Assembly (NCBI GenBank): GCA_036170535.1
Contig: JAVHPJ010000243.1
Location: 161,157-225,156 of the forward strand
Origin: SSF53 sp036170535
GTDB taxonomy: Bacteria > Spirochaetota > Leptospiria > Leptospirales > Leptonemataceae
DNA: 64,000 bases
Direction of reading: 5' to 3'
A program made the translations under genes and the position numbers. Every line of letters starts with the position of its first letter. Position 1 is the first letter of the stretch. The notes below the pieces were generated by a model, which was not told the origin of the DNA, ran no database searches, and worked only from the letters and a program-made list of their open reading frames with translations. Below, in pieces: positions 50,318 through 58,959 of this stretch.

Positions 50318-50767
50318 ATGGACGCGCTGGAACGCATCGTAAGTCTGGATCGAGTGAAGTTACAACTGCTCATTAATTGGCTGAGCAATGAAGAGCTGGT
50401 CGCGCTGATTGAAGCTGGCGATCAGGAACTGGAAGACTTGATCCTCGACAATATTTCGCGCCAGGGGCGCGCGCTCTTGCTCGAAGACCTGGGCTTTTCC
50501 GAGACCGACTACCAGAGCCGGCTCGCTGTGCGCAAAAAACTGAATGCAGTTTACGCGCAAAAAGTCGCCAGCGAGCCCGGCCCCCCCTCCCGCGCGCGCC
50601 GTCGTGAAATCGTCCAAGAATGCGCAGCGAGTTTGCCGGAAGCCGAGCGCGCGGCCTTTGAAGCGCGTTTTAAGGAGCGCGCCGGTGAACTTTCCGAGGG
50701 ATTGGGGCGGAAGCTGGAGGAGTTCCTGGACAAGCTCGATCGGGGCGAGGGCTTGCGGGGGAAATAG
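50318..50767 (+). CDS. small FliG-middle-domain-like protein
   Basis: 149 aa from ATG 50318. Residues 1-60 (VKLQLLINWLSNEELVALIE, LEDLILDNISRQGRALLLED) follow the helical pattern of the FliG armadillo repeat, in which ifsnmSkraae is the core. The rest is helical and charged, ending in RKLEEFLDKLDRGEG. It lacks the rest of FliG, so it is no motor switch protein by itself. It sits between mrfB and a chemoreceptor gene. Function unknown; the FliG link is by pattern only. Confidence 0.6.
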   Translation: MDALERIVSLDRVKLQLLINWLSNEELVALIEAGDQELEDLILDNISRQGRALLLEDLGFSETDYQSRLAVRKKLNAVYAQKVASEPGPPSRARRREIVQECAASLPEAERAAFEARFKERAGELSEGLGRKLEEFLDKLDRGEGLRGK

Positions 50768-50985
50768 GCGACGCAAGCGTCCTGCGTCCGTTTGTCCAGG
50801 GTTGCCATTGGAAATCTGTAAGCGTTGCGTAAGAGTTATTCTCGTTTGTTTATCTTCGTGCAACTTCTGGCAGCGCGCGCAGCACCGCCCCTTATTTTAC
50901 TGGACCTCCGCAATCCGACCCGCTCTTGATCACAGTTCGCCGCATCACCGATGCGGCGGCAGCCTCGCAATCCGGGGGGACTTGC

Positions 50986-52755
50986 GTGATCCAGACAAAG
51001 AGCATATTAATTACGATTTCGGGTGCGGTTTTCGTTCCGCCGTTTGCCTGGTTATTCCTGAACTACTATACCGGGATATTTACGAACATCCACGAACTTC
51101 TGGCGATTGCATTCAGCGCGCGCATCTGGCTGTACGTGGCGGTCTGCTTTACGATCATAATGCTCGGGGCGCAACTGCGCTTGCGCCCGCTGGCGGCATG
51201 GACGCCCGACGATTTATCCAGCGTTGTGCGGGCGCAGGCGGCCGTGCGAGCGTTGCCGCTTGATTTCCTGATCGCCATGTTCTTTTATCCCGTGCTCGGC
51301 GCGCCGCTGGTGCTGATCGGGATTGATTTTATTGATCCGATTGAATTCTGGCTGGGCTTTCTGATCGGGCCGACGGTGATCTTTCTTTGCACCGTGCCGT
51401 TTTTTATTCGCCTGCTCTCTCAACTGGATGCGCTCGCCGCCGATTTGCCTTTGTCCCGGCAGCGCGGCTCGCTGGGTTTGCACTTAAAGCTCATGCTCGT
51501 CGTGACCGTCACCATTCTTGGCGGAGTATTGTCCCTGCTCGTCGCTGAACTGGCGATTCTCCGCCAGGCGAGCCTTGACGCTGCGGGCGCCTTTGATGCG
51601 GCGCTGGAAAAAAGTCTCGTGGTCTCGGCGTTGATTATCGCAGTTTCGATCTACAACACGACGCAGCTCGCGCGGCATTTGCGCGCCCCGTTGCAGTATC
51701 TCTCGGAGGTTGTAGTGCGCCTGGCGGACTACGACATGACGCCGCAGATTCGCGTGGTCAGTCGCGACGAGTCGGGGCATGTAATCGACGCCTTTCGCCG
51801 CATGCAGGGCATTCTACTCGAAGTGCTCGGTTCGCTTTCCCGTTCCGCCGCGAGCGTGACCGAGCGTTCGAATTCGATCGCCGGCGTCGTCAGCGATCTG
51901 GCCAATCACACGCGTGCGCAGGCGGGCGCGGCGGGCGAAACCAACGGCGCCACCGAGGAGATTGCCGCGGCCGTTGAAGAGATTGCCGGGCAGACGGAAA
52001 GTCAAACGATGAGCGTCGCGGAAATCGTTTCCATCGTGGACGAGTGGCGCGCATCCATTGAAGACCTGGGAAAAAAGGCCGCCGCAATTCGCCAGGAAGC
52101 GGCCGATTCAGCCGGGCGGGCGGAGGAGGCGCGCGATTTTTCACGCGCGTCCATGCAGGGCATGGATCGCATCACAGCGAGCGCCCAGGAAATCAGCGGC
52201 GTTGTGGAAGCGATCGATTCAATCGCTGATCGGACAAACCTGCTGGCGCTGAACGCTTCGATTGAAGCGGCGCGTGCGGGGGCGGAGGGTCGCGGCTTTG
52301 CGGTGGTCGCTCACGAAATCTCGCGACTGGCGGATCAGAGTGCCGAGTCGACGCGCAGCATCGGTCAGTTGATCGCGCATGCGACCGAAAGCGCCGGCGA
52401 AGGCGTCGCCCTCGCACGACAGGTGGATGAGGCCGTCGCGCGGATGAAAGCGACGGCCGATCATTCTGCGCTGCTGGCCGGGCAAATGGCGGCGCGCATC
52501 GAAGAGCAAATGAAATATCGCGAAAGGATTGAACGCGCGGCGCGCAATTTAAACTTGATGTCCGCCCAGATCCACGGCGCCACGCGCGAACACTCGAATC
52601 TTACCATGGAAATCCACCGGGGCGTGGAAAACCTGTTTGGCAGCGCCCAGAAGACCAGCTCCGTTTCCGAACAGGTGCTGGGCGAAACTGCGGAACTCAG
52701 CGCGGAGGCGGCGCGCCTGCATGCGTTGCTCAAGCGCTTTAAGTTGCCGGGTTGA
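50986..52755 (+). CDS. methyl-accepting chemotaxis protein without periplasmic sensor domain
   Basis: 589 aa from GTG 50986, which has GGGGGG 6 bases before it; the longer frame starts at TTG 50926. The N-terminal 250 residues hold about six membrane helices (ILITISGAVFVPPFAWLFL onward) with only short loops, so the ligand is probably membrane-soluble, cytoplasmic or a partner protein. A HAMP-like region (PLQYLSEVVVRLADYDMTPQ) leads to the signalling hairpin tip IADRTNLLALNASIEAARAG, EGRGFAVVAHEISRLADQS. Only the hairpin tip is strongly conserved. No CheA or CheW gene is next to it. Confidence 0.9.
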   Translation: MIQTKSILITISGAVFVPPFAWLFLNYYTGIFTNIHELLAIAFSARIWLYVAVCFTIIMLGAQLRLRPLAAWTPDDLSSVVRAQAAVRALPLDFLIAMFFYPVLGAPLVLIGIDFIDPIEFWLGFLIGPTVIFLCTVPFFIRLLSQLDALAADLPLSRQRGSLGLHLKLMLVVTVTILGGVLSLLVAELAILRQASLDAAGAFDAALEKSLVVSALIIAVSIYNTTQLARHLRAPLQYLSEVVVRLADYDMTPQIRVVSRDESGHVIDAFRRMQGILLEVLGSLSRSAASVTERSNSIAGVVSDLANHTRAQAGAAGETNGATEEIAAAVEEIAGQTESQTMSVAEIVSIVDEWRASIEDLGKKAAAIRQEAADSAGRAEEARDFSRASMQGMDRITASAQEISGVVEAIDSIADRTNLLALNASIEAARAGAEGRGFAVVAHEISRLADQSAESTRSIGQLIAHATESAGEGVALARQVDEAVARMKATADHSALLAGQMAARIEEQMKYRERIERAARNLNLMSAQIHGATREHSNLTMEIHRGVENLFGSAQKTSSVSEQVLGETAELSAEAARLHALLKRFKLPG

Positions 52756-52804
52756 TCGGGCGGGCAGGACCGTACAGTCGGCGCGGCGACCGAGCTGCCA
52801 CGTC

Positions 52805-52822
52805 TCCGTACATTTGTACGGA
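52805..52822. terminator. 18-bp palindrome between convergent genes
   Basis: TCCGTACA-TT-TGTACGGA, perfect arms of 8 bp, between the MCP stop (52755) and the convergent membrane-protein stop (52850). It is followed by CTTAACTT on the plus strand and no strong T-tract. It is probably a weak bidirectional terminator. Confidence 0.35.
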
Positions 52823-52849
52823 CTTAACTTGAGAAGCACCCTTGCGGAG

Positions 52850-53245
52850 TCACGCGCCGTCATTGTGTTTGCGAGCGCCAAATAGATAGATAAGGAACAA
52901 CGCGATCATGACCGAGTCTACGATAATTGCCAGAGCTGATTTCTCAAGAAACTGCGGGCCGTACACAAGATTCAGCGAGATAAAGATAAGTTTACTGACT
53001 ACTGCCACCACCAGAACCAGCGGCCGGCTCGCCGGATTGTAGGCTGCGTAAATCAGCATGGCGCCGATTATTGCAATCAGGGCGCCCCAGTTGCGAACAA
53101 CAATCTCTGCAATCGGTCCGCTTATAGCGTCGCCGAATGTCAATTCCAAAGCGACCCGGGGTGCAATCGCCGCCAGAATCATGCTGCAGGTAAGAATGCC
53201 TGAAACAAGCATGACCCATTTCATTCTGGAAATAACCCAATTCAT
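52850..53245 (-). CDS. four-helix membrane protein, unknown function
   Basis: 131 aa with four predicted helices (WVMLVSGILTCSMILAAIAP; NWGALIAIIGAMLIYAAY; LVLVVAVVSKLIFISLNLVY; IIVDSVMIALFLIYLFG), and a short basic C-terminal tail (GARKHNDGA). Similar small membrane proteins occur widely in bacteria; no function assigned. The 235 bp upstream, up to mrfA, contain a GCGGCTAAGCCGC palindrome (53260-53272) and nothing else clear. Confidence 0.65.
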   Translation of the reverse strand: MNWVISRMKWVMLVSGILTCSMILAAIAPRVALELTFGDAISGPIAEIVVRNWGALIAIIGAMLIYAAYNPASRPLVLVVAVVSKLIFISLNLVYGPQFLEKSALAIIVDSVMIALFLIYLFGARKHNDGA

Positions 53246-53479
53246 CGTAGACGTTCTCCTGCGGCTAAGCCGCTGGCCCCTTGCCTGATGTCTGCCAATA
53301 AAAACTATAGATCAATCAAAGCAAGCCGTCGCGAATGCCGGCATCCGCACTTCCGCCAGCCCGCCAAAAAACTTGACCGCCCGCGCGGCGACATAAACTA
53401 TCTACACGGACGTTAAGGCCAGCCGACGGCGCAGCACTTCGCTGGCGCGCCTCTGGTTTGCCGCGCGCCCGGCCGTCCC

Positions 53480-55789
53480 ATGAACCTGAATCAGTTTCTC
53501 GATTTCCTGCGCCGCGATCCCCAATTCGCCGCGTGTATTGCCAGCGCCCACACCCTGCCGCCGGCCGAGGCGCAGTACGAAGACTTTCCGCCGGAGCTGG
53601 ATGCGCGTCTGTCCGGCGCCCTGCAGGCGCGCGGAGTAAATCGGCTCTACTCCCATCAAACGGAGGCCGTGCGCGCGGCGCTCGGCGGCGAAAACACGGT
53701 CGTGGTCACGCCCACGGCGTCCGGTAAGTCGCTCACCTACATGGTGCCGATTTTTCAGCGCAAACTCGACAAGCCCCATGCGCGCGCGCTTCTGATCTAT
53801 CCCACCAAAGCGCTGTCCCAGGACCAACAATCGGCGCTGAACGAATTTAACGAAAGCAATCAAACCGACTTCAGCATTTTCACCTACGACGGCGACACGC
53901 CGCCCGCGGCGCGCCGCAAGATCATGGAAGCCGGCGACTTTGTAATCACCAACCCGGACATGTTGCACGCCGGGATTCTGCCGCATCACACCCAGTGGAT
54001 CAAACTTTTCGAAAATCTGGAATTTGTGGTGATCGACGAGTTGCATACCTATCGCGGCGTCTTTGGCTCGCACGTGGCGAATCTGCTCAGACGTCTGCAG
54101 CGCATCTGCGGGTTTTACGGCGCAAATCCGCAATTTCTCGCGTGTTCGGCCACCATCGCCAATCCGCGCGAACATGCCGAGCGCCTCGTCGGGCAGCCCT
54201 TTCGCATGATCGACAAAAACGGAGCGCCGCGCGGCGAGAAAAATATCATCTTCTACAATCCGCCGGTCGTGAATAAGCAACTGGGCCTGCGCGCCTCGTC
54301 GCTCAAAGAAGCGGCCAACCTTGGCGCGTATCTTTTAAAAAATCGGATCAGCACAATTTTTTTCTGCCGCAGCCGGGTGCGCGTGGAATTGCTTTTTACG
54401 TACCTGCGCGAGCGTTGTCCGGAACTGGGCGATCAAATTCGTTCGTACCGCGGCGGCTATCTGCCCAACGAACGGCGACGCATTGAAAAGGATCTGCGCG
54501 AGGGCCGCGTGTTGGGCGTGGTGAGTACAAATGCGCTCGAGCTGGGCGTCGACATCGGTCTTCTGGATGTTAGCGTCACCCTGGGCTATCCCGGCAGCGT
54601 AAGTTCGCTGTTGCAACAGTTCGGTCGCGCAGGCCGGCGTAACAAAGAATCCCTGTCCGTGTTGATTGCAACTTCGGATGGCACGGACCAGTACCTCGCG
54701 GCGCATCCGGACTATTTTCTAAATCGCAATCCCGAGCAGGCGATGATCAATCCAGATAACGTGTTGATTGCATCGGATCATATCAAATGCGCGGCGTTTG
54801 AGTTGCCCTTTGAGGAAGAGGCGAAATTCGGCGATTACCCGGCCGCGGGCGAAGTGCTCGACTATCTCACGGAAAACCAGGTGCTCAACAAAACCGGCGG
54901 CAAGTACTACTGGATGAGCGATGTGTATCCGGCGAACACCTTCAGTTTGCGCAGCGGGCCGCGGGAAAATTTTGCAATCATCGATGTTACCGAGAAAAAC
55001 CGCGAAACCGTGATCGGCGAAATTGACCTGTTCAGCGCGCCGGTGTTTATTCACGACGACGCAATTTATATCCACCAGGGCAATCAGTTCTACGTCGAAA
55101 AGCTCTTGTGGGAAGATCGTCAGGCGCGGGTGCGGCGCATTAACGTGGACTATTATACGGATGCGCAGGAAAAGGTGGATCTGTTTGTGCTGGAAGACGA
55201 GCCGCGCCTCGTGCGCGGCGGCTTTGAGACCCATCGCGGCGAGCTGATGTTGCGCATCAAAGCCGTCATGTTCAAAAAAATCAAACTGGAGACGCACGAA
55301 AACCTGGGCTGGGGCGACATTCACACGCCCGAGATCGAAATGCATACCCAGGGCGCGTGGATTCTCCTGCCCGACGATCATCCCCTGCGGCGCGAACTCT
55401 CCGATCCGCAATTGGGCGCCGTGTTAAACGGCGCCGCCACCGCGATGGGCATGGTGGCGCCCTTGTTTGTGTTGTGCGATCCGCGCGATCTGCGCGTGCG
55501 CGCGGAGGTGCGCGCCAGTTCCTTTAAATTGCCCGCGATTTACTTTTACGACGCCTTTCCCGGCGGCCTCGAGCTGTCCTTTCGACTGCTGGAAAACCTG
55601 CCCGTAATCGCCGCGTCTGCACGTCAGTTGATACTCGATTGCGCTTGCGAAACTGGTTGTCCCTCCTGCGTCGGCGCGACCGACGATGAGGCGGATGTAA
55701 AATCCCTGGCCGCCAGTCTGCTGGCGACCCTCGGCGAAATCAGCGTTGCACCTCCGAGCGGCCCGGGAACGGAAATACAAACCCTATGA
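53480..55789 (+). CDS. mrfA: MrfA/YprA-like DEAH-box helicase with DUF1998 domain
   Basis: 769 aa, the usual length. Superfamily 2 helicase: Q-motif-like LYSHQTEAV, Walker A TPTASGKS (residues 77-84), DELH (186-189; DEXH box), SATIANP (motif III), and motifs IV-VI with GVVSTNALELGVDIGLLDV, GRAGRRNKESLSVLI. The C-terminal DUF1998 domain holds four Cys (C721, C723, C727, C730 in CACETGCPSC), the zinc site required in MrfA. In B. subtilis MrfA is the 3'-5' helicase of an excision repair pathway separate from UvrABC. Partner MrfB is encoded at 48972. It overlaps the next gene by 4 bp. Confidence 0.93.
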   Translation: MNLNQFLDFLRRDPQFAACIASAHTLPPAEAQYEDFPPELDARLSGALQARGVNRLYSHQTEAVRAALGGENTVVVTPTASGKSLTYMVPIFQRKLDKPHARALLIYPTKALSQDQQSALNEFNESNQTDFSIFTYDGDTPPAARRKIMEAGDFVITNPDMLHAGILPHHTQWIKLFENLEFVVIDELHTYRGVFGSHVANLLRRLQRICGFYGANPQFLACSATIANPREHAERLVGQPFRMIDKNGAPRGEKNIIFYNPPVVNKQLGLRASSLKEAANLGAYLLKNRISTIFFCRSRVRVELLFTYLRERCPELGDQIRSYRGGYLPNERRRIEKDLREGRVLGVVSTNALELGVDIGLLDVSVTLGYPGSVSSLLQQFGRAGRRNKESLSVLIATSDGTDQYLAAHPDYFLNRNPEQAMINPDNVLIASDHIKCAAFELPFEEEAKFGDYPAAGEVLDYLTENQVLNKTGGKYYWMSDVYPANTFSLRSGPRENFAIIDVTEKNRETVIGEIDLFSAPVFIHDDAIYIHQGNQFYVEKLLWEDRQARVRRINVDYYTDAQEKVDLFVLEDEPRLVRGGFETHRGELMLRIKAVMFKKIKLETHENLGWGDIHTPEIEMHTQGAWILLPDDHPLRRELSDPQLGAVLNGAATAMGMVAPLFVLCDPRDLRVRAEVRASSFKLPAIYFYDAFPGGLELSFRLLENLPVIAASARQLILDCACETGCPSCVGATDDEADVKSLAASLLATLGEISVAPPSGPGTEIQTL

Positions 55790-57309
55790 CAGGATTTCGT
55801 GCGGCAGGCCTGGTTCCGATCGCCCTTTTCGCCGTCAGCGTCGCCTTGCTCGTACCCGGCGCCGGCGGCACAGCGGTGTTATCCCAGGGCGACGAGCCCA
55901 TGCATGCCGAGACCGTGCGTGAAAGTTTGCGCGCCGGCAGTTGGGCCGTGCCGATTTTAAACGGCGCGCCAAACTATTTTAAGCCACCGCTGCTTTTCTG
56001 GGCGGGCATGGCGAGCGAGTCGTTATTCGGCGCTTCGCTTTTCGCCCTGCGATTGCCGGCGATCCTGTTTGCGGCGTTTACTGTGCTCGGAGTGTACTGT
56101 CTCTTGGGTTTGGCGCGCCTATCCGTCGGCGCCGCGGCCGCAGTGGCCCTTGCGTATCTGCTGACGCTGGGCGTGTTTAAGTTCGGTCGTTTGCTGATGA
56201 ACGAACAGGGACTCGCCTTGTGTCTGGTCTGGCTGGTTGTGCTCCTGGAACTTGGCGAACGCTATCGCGGATTGCGTGCGCTCAGCAGCCTGGGCGCGGG
56301 AGTTATCGCCGCGCTCGGTTTTTTCTGGAAGGGCCCGCTATTTCCAATATATGCCTGCGTGGCGTTCGGAGTCTGGTACAGCCCGCAGATCTTTCACTGG
56401 CGGGACGCAAAGTCTCCGGGATTTACGGGCGCCACGCGTCTGCAGTGGCGGGGCGCTCGAAACCTGCGCGAAACATTCGCCGATGCGGCCGCTTTTTTGC
56501 TGCCGCTCGCCGCACCGATCGCCTGGACGCTCTGGCTACAGGATCGCGGCGGTGGCGCGTACATTGACTACTTCCTCGTACACGAAAACCTCGCGAAGTT
56601 CCGCGAGCCCAATCAGCCCGAGTGGCGGCTGCTCGAAGGCTGGCTCGTCTATACGCTGCCCTGGACGCCCGCACTCGCCTACTTCCTCTGGCGCGGTCTC
56701 CGTCGCGCCAGCGCAGCGCCGCTTGTTCGGGCCGACCGGCTGGCGCGGCGACTCTTGCTCGTCTGTGCAGCGATCACGCTGTTTCATCTGCTGCCCAATC
56801 GCAAAGACGCTTATTACGTGACGCCGGTGTTGCCGCTGTTGTTTGCCGGCCTGGCCCTCGCCAATCGCGACTGGCTGGCGTCACAACCGCTGCAGCGACG
56901 CGGCGTACAACTGGGGGCGTCGGCGGGCGTCGGCGCCTTGTTGGTTTTTCAGTTTGCGCTGCTGCCGGCGTTGAATCGACCGCTGCTGCCCGCGGCGGCG
57001 CGGGAAAAAATCGGCGCGCAAGTTTGCCTCATCAGCGCAAAACCCTGGGACGGCTACCAGGTGCGCATGAGCTATCCGGATCTCGCCATTACCCACGGCC
57101 TGCGTCTGGTTCCCGAGTCCTGTCTCGCCAGGCGTGCGCCGATTGCCGCACTGGTCCCGATCGACGCGCCGCCCGGATACGCCGCCGCACTTACCTGGCC
57201 GCTGTGGAAAGACAGCGGGGCGGATTCAAATGCGCCTGGCGATCTGGACCCGGGCCGGTTCAGCGAAACCGCGACGCTCTACATTCCGCAGGCCGGGAAC
57301 GCGCCATGA
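55786..57309 (+). CDS. ArnT/PMT-family membrane glycosyltransferase (GT83/GT39-like)
   Basis: 507 aa with about 10-12 predicted helices. The first periplasmic loop carries LSQGDEPMHAETVRESLRAG and KPPLLFWAGMASESLFG, the pattern of polyprenyl-phosphate-sugar:acceptor transferases (ArnT, PMT). It would move a sugar from an undecaprenyl-phosphate carrier onto lipid A, LOS or protein on the periplasmic side. ATG 55786 overlaps the mrfA stop (ATGA) and its stop overlaps the next start (ATGA). The C-terminal part (about residue 400 onward) is soluble and periplasmic. Confidence 0.83.
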   Translation: MTGFRAAGLVPIALFAVSVALLVPGAGGTAVLSQGDEPMHAETVRESLRAGSWAVPILNGAPNYFKPPLLFWAGMASESLFGASLFALRLPAILFAAFTVLGVYCLLGLARLSVGAAAAVALAYLLTLGVFKFGRLLMNEQGLALCLVWLVVLLELGERYRGLRALSSLGAGVIAALGFFWKGPLFPIYACVAFGVWYSPQIFHWRDAKSPGFTGATRLQWRGARNLRETFADAAAFLLPLAAPIAWTLWLQDRGGGAYIDYFLVHENLAKFREPNQPEWRLLEGWLVYTLPWTPALAYFLWRGLRRASAAPLVRADRLARRLLLVCAAITLFHLLPNRKDAYYVTPVLPLLFAGLALANRDWLASQPLQRRGVQLGASAGVGALLVFQFALLPALNRPLLPAAAREKIGAQVCLISAKPWDGYQVRMSYPDLAITHGLRLVPESCLARRAPIAALVPIDAPPGYAAALTWPLWKDSGADSNAPGDLDPGRFSETATLYIPQAGNAP

Positions 57310-57650
57310 AGCTTCGCGCACGCTCAGTAAATTGGCTGCCGGCCCTGGCCGCTCTGACGCTCGTCACGGGCGTCGTCGTGGGCAAACGGCTCTGGCTCGA
57401 TGGGCCGACGCGCGCGCGCACCGGCGACCAAAGCGCCCCGAATCTGCTTTTTTGCCGGGAGGCCTGCGCGCGCGGACGCGAATGTGCAACGGAGATGTTT
57501 CCGGACGCCAGCGCAGCAATCGTCGCGAATTTTGAAAGCGGCTGCCTCGCCGGCTGCGCGCGCGAAACGGAGCGTATGCGCGCCTGCGTGGCTGCGGCGG
57601 CCCAGGATTGCCGGGCGTTTGCAGTCTGCCTCATGAATGCCGGGCCCTGA
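57306..57650 (+). CDS. small Cys-rich membrane-anchored protein
   Basis: 114 aa. One N-terminal hydrophobic segment (LPALAALTLVTGVVVGKRLW, no lipobox) is followed by a periplasmic domain with eight Cys in a regular pattern: CREAC, REC, SGCLAGC, RACVAAAAQDC and AVC. Paired spacing of this kind suggests a disulfide-bonded or metal-binding hairpin of helices (CX3C, CX6C). It starts in a 4-bp overlap with the ArnT-like gene, so it may act with it. No family recognised. Confidence 0.65.
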   Translation: MKLRARSVNWLPALAALTLVTGVVVGKRLWLDGPTRARTGDQSAPNLLFCREACARGRECATEMFPDASAAIVANFESGCLAGCARETERMRACVAAAAQDCRAFAVCLMNAGP

Positions 57651-57728
57651 GCGATTCAGTCATCAAATCGGCGCGCCGCCGCAAAAACAGCCTGACCGCG
57701 AGCGCGCCGCAGCGAATCTGGTCCCGCT

Positions 57729-58928
57729 CTGGATACGCTCAGTTACAAAGTTAAAGTCCGCCCGGAAGATTTTCGCGTCGACGAAGAAGGTGCGCCGCCC
57801 CTGCGCGCCAGCGGCCGGTTTCGACTATACCGACTGACCAAGAGCGGCTGGAATACCGTCGATCTTTTGATGCGGCTCGCGAAACGCTTTAACGTTCCGT
57901 TTAAGAATTTCAGTTACGCCGGCCGCAAGGATCGGTATGCGCTGACCACGCAGCTGATCACCATTGAAGATTCCATCGACCGGAGTTTTGAGGACGCCGC
58001 GTATTCCCTTACTGCGCTGGGCTTCGCCGACGAGCCCATGACGCCTGAGTTCATCACCGGCAATCGCTTTGAAATTACGGTGCGCTCGCTGGCGCCGGGC
58101 GTCGAGACCGGCGTGAAGAAGAACCTCGAGGAAGTGGAGGCCGCCGGCCTCGTGAATTATTTCGACGACCAGCGCTTTGGTTCCTACGATCGCGAGCGCG
58201 GCTTTATGGCGCAGCATCTGTTGCGCGGCGATCTGGAAACTGCGCTCCGAATTTATCTCACGCTCCAGTATCCGGGCGAAAAAAAACCCGCGCGGGAACG
58301 CAAGCGCCGTCTGGACGAACTGTGGGGCGACTGGCGCGCAGCTCGCCAGATCGCCGGTTCCAACGTGGAGCGCCGCGTGCTGGAAAAACTCGAACGCGAG
58401 CCGCGGAACTTTGCCGCCGCGTTAAACCTCCTGCCGCGCGAAGAACTCAGTATGGCCCTGTCGGCTCTGCAATCGCATGTGTGGAACCTTGCGGCCTCCA
58501 GGCATATTGTCGAGCTTGCGCCGGAAACCCTGGTTGCGCCGGGCAAAGCGGCGCCGTACCGCTTCCACAAACTGCTGGCGCCTGATTTGTTGCAACGCCT
58601 GCGCTCCCTCGAATTACCAACGCCGGGTCCCGGTTTTGTATGCGCCGATCCCGATGCGAGCCGCCATATGGAAGCGGCCCTGGCCGAAATGGATCTCGCC
58701 GGGCGTCGGCTTGAGGTTCCTGTGCTGCGTGACGCTTATTTAAAATCCGCCCGCCGGGATTTTCTCTTAATCCCGCGCGATCTGGAACTCGTGCGCCTGG
58801 GTCCGGACGAACTCTACCAGGGGCGCCGCAGTCTGACCCTGCGTTTTGCTTTGCCCCGCGGTTGTTTCGGCACCATGCTGATCAAACGACTCATGATCGG
58901 TCGGCGGAAAAGCACAATCGTCGCTTGA
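57729..58928 (+). CDS. truD: tRNA pseudouridine-13 synthase TruD, probable CTG start
   Basis: Isomerises U13 in tRNAs. The conserved N-terminus (YKVKVRPEDFRVDEE, RLTKSGWNTVDLL) lies upstream of the first ATG/GTG/TTG in frame (TTG 57867, ATG 57870). The frame is open back to a TGA at 57693, with a single good candidate, CTG 57729, giving MDTLSYKVKV and 399 aa. The catalytic motif is FSYAGRKDRYALTTQ (Asp68), followed by NRFEITVR, and the C-terminal PRGCFGTMLIKRLM matches TruD. A start at 57867 would lose 46 N-terminal residues including part of the catalytic-domain fold. No strong SD is visible. Confidence 0.88.
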   Translation: MDTLSYKVKVRPEDFRVDEEGAPPLRASGRFRLYRLTKSGWNTVDLLMRLAKRFNVPFKNFSYAGRKDRYALTTQLITIEDSIDRSFEDAAYSLTALGFADEPMTPEFITGNRFEITVRSLAPGVETGVKKNLEEVEAAGLVNYFDDQRFGSYDRERGFMAQHLLRGDLETALRIYLTLQYPGEKKPARERKRRLDELWGDWRAARQIAGSNVERRVLEKLEREPRNFAAALNLLPREELSMALSALQSHVWNLAASRHIVELAPETLVAPGKAAPYRFHKLLAPDLLQRLRSLELPTPGPGFVCADPDASRHMEAALAEMDLAGRRLEVPVLRDAYLKSARRDFLLIPRDLELVRLGPDELYQGRRSLTLRFALPRGCFGTMLIKRLMIGRRKSTIVA

Positions 58929-58959
58929 CGGACCCGTCGACTCGCACTACAATTCAGGC

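Noticed and set aside
52805..52822. 18-bp palindrome TCCGTACA/TGTACGGA read as a LexA or other operator for mrf genes
   Set aside because: It lies between two convergent 3' ends, far from any start, so a terminator role is more sensible than an operator.
56622..57650. Plus-strand frame of 342 codons covering the end of the ArnT-like gene
   Set aside because: Only its last 114 codons (from ATG 57306) have a start overlap, a membrane segment and Cys pattern. The front part is out of frame with the transferase and is Arg-rich noise.
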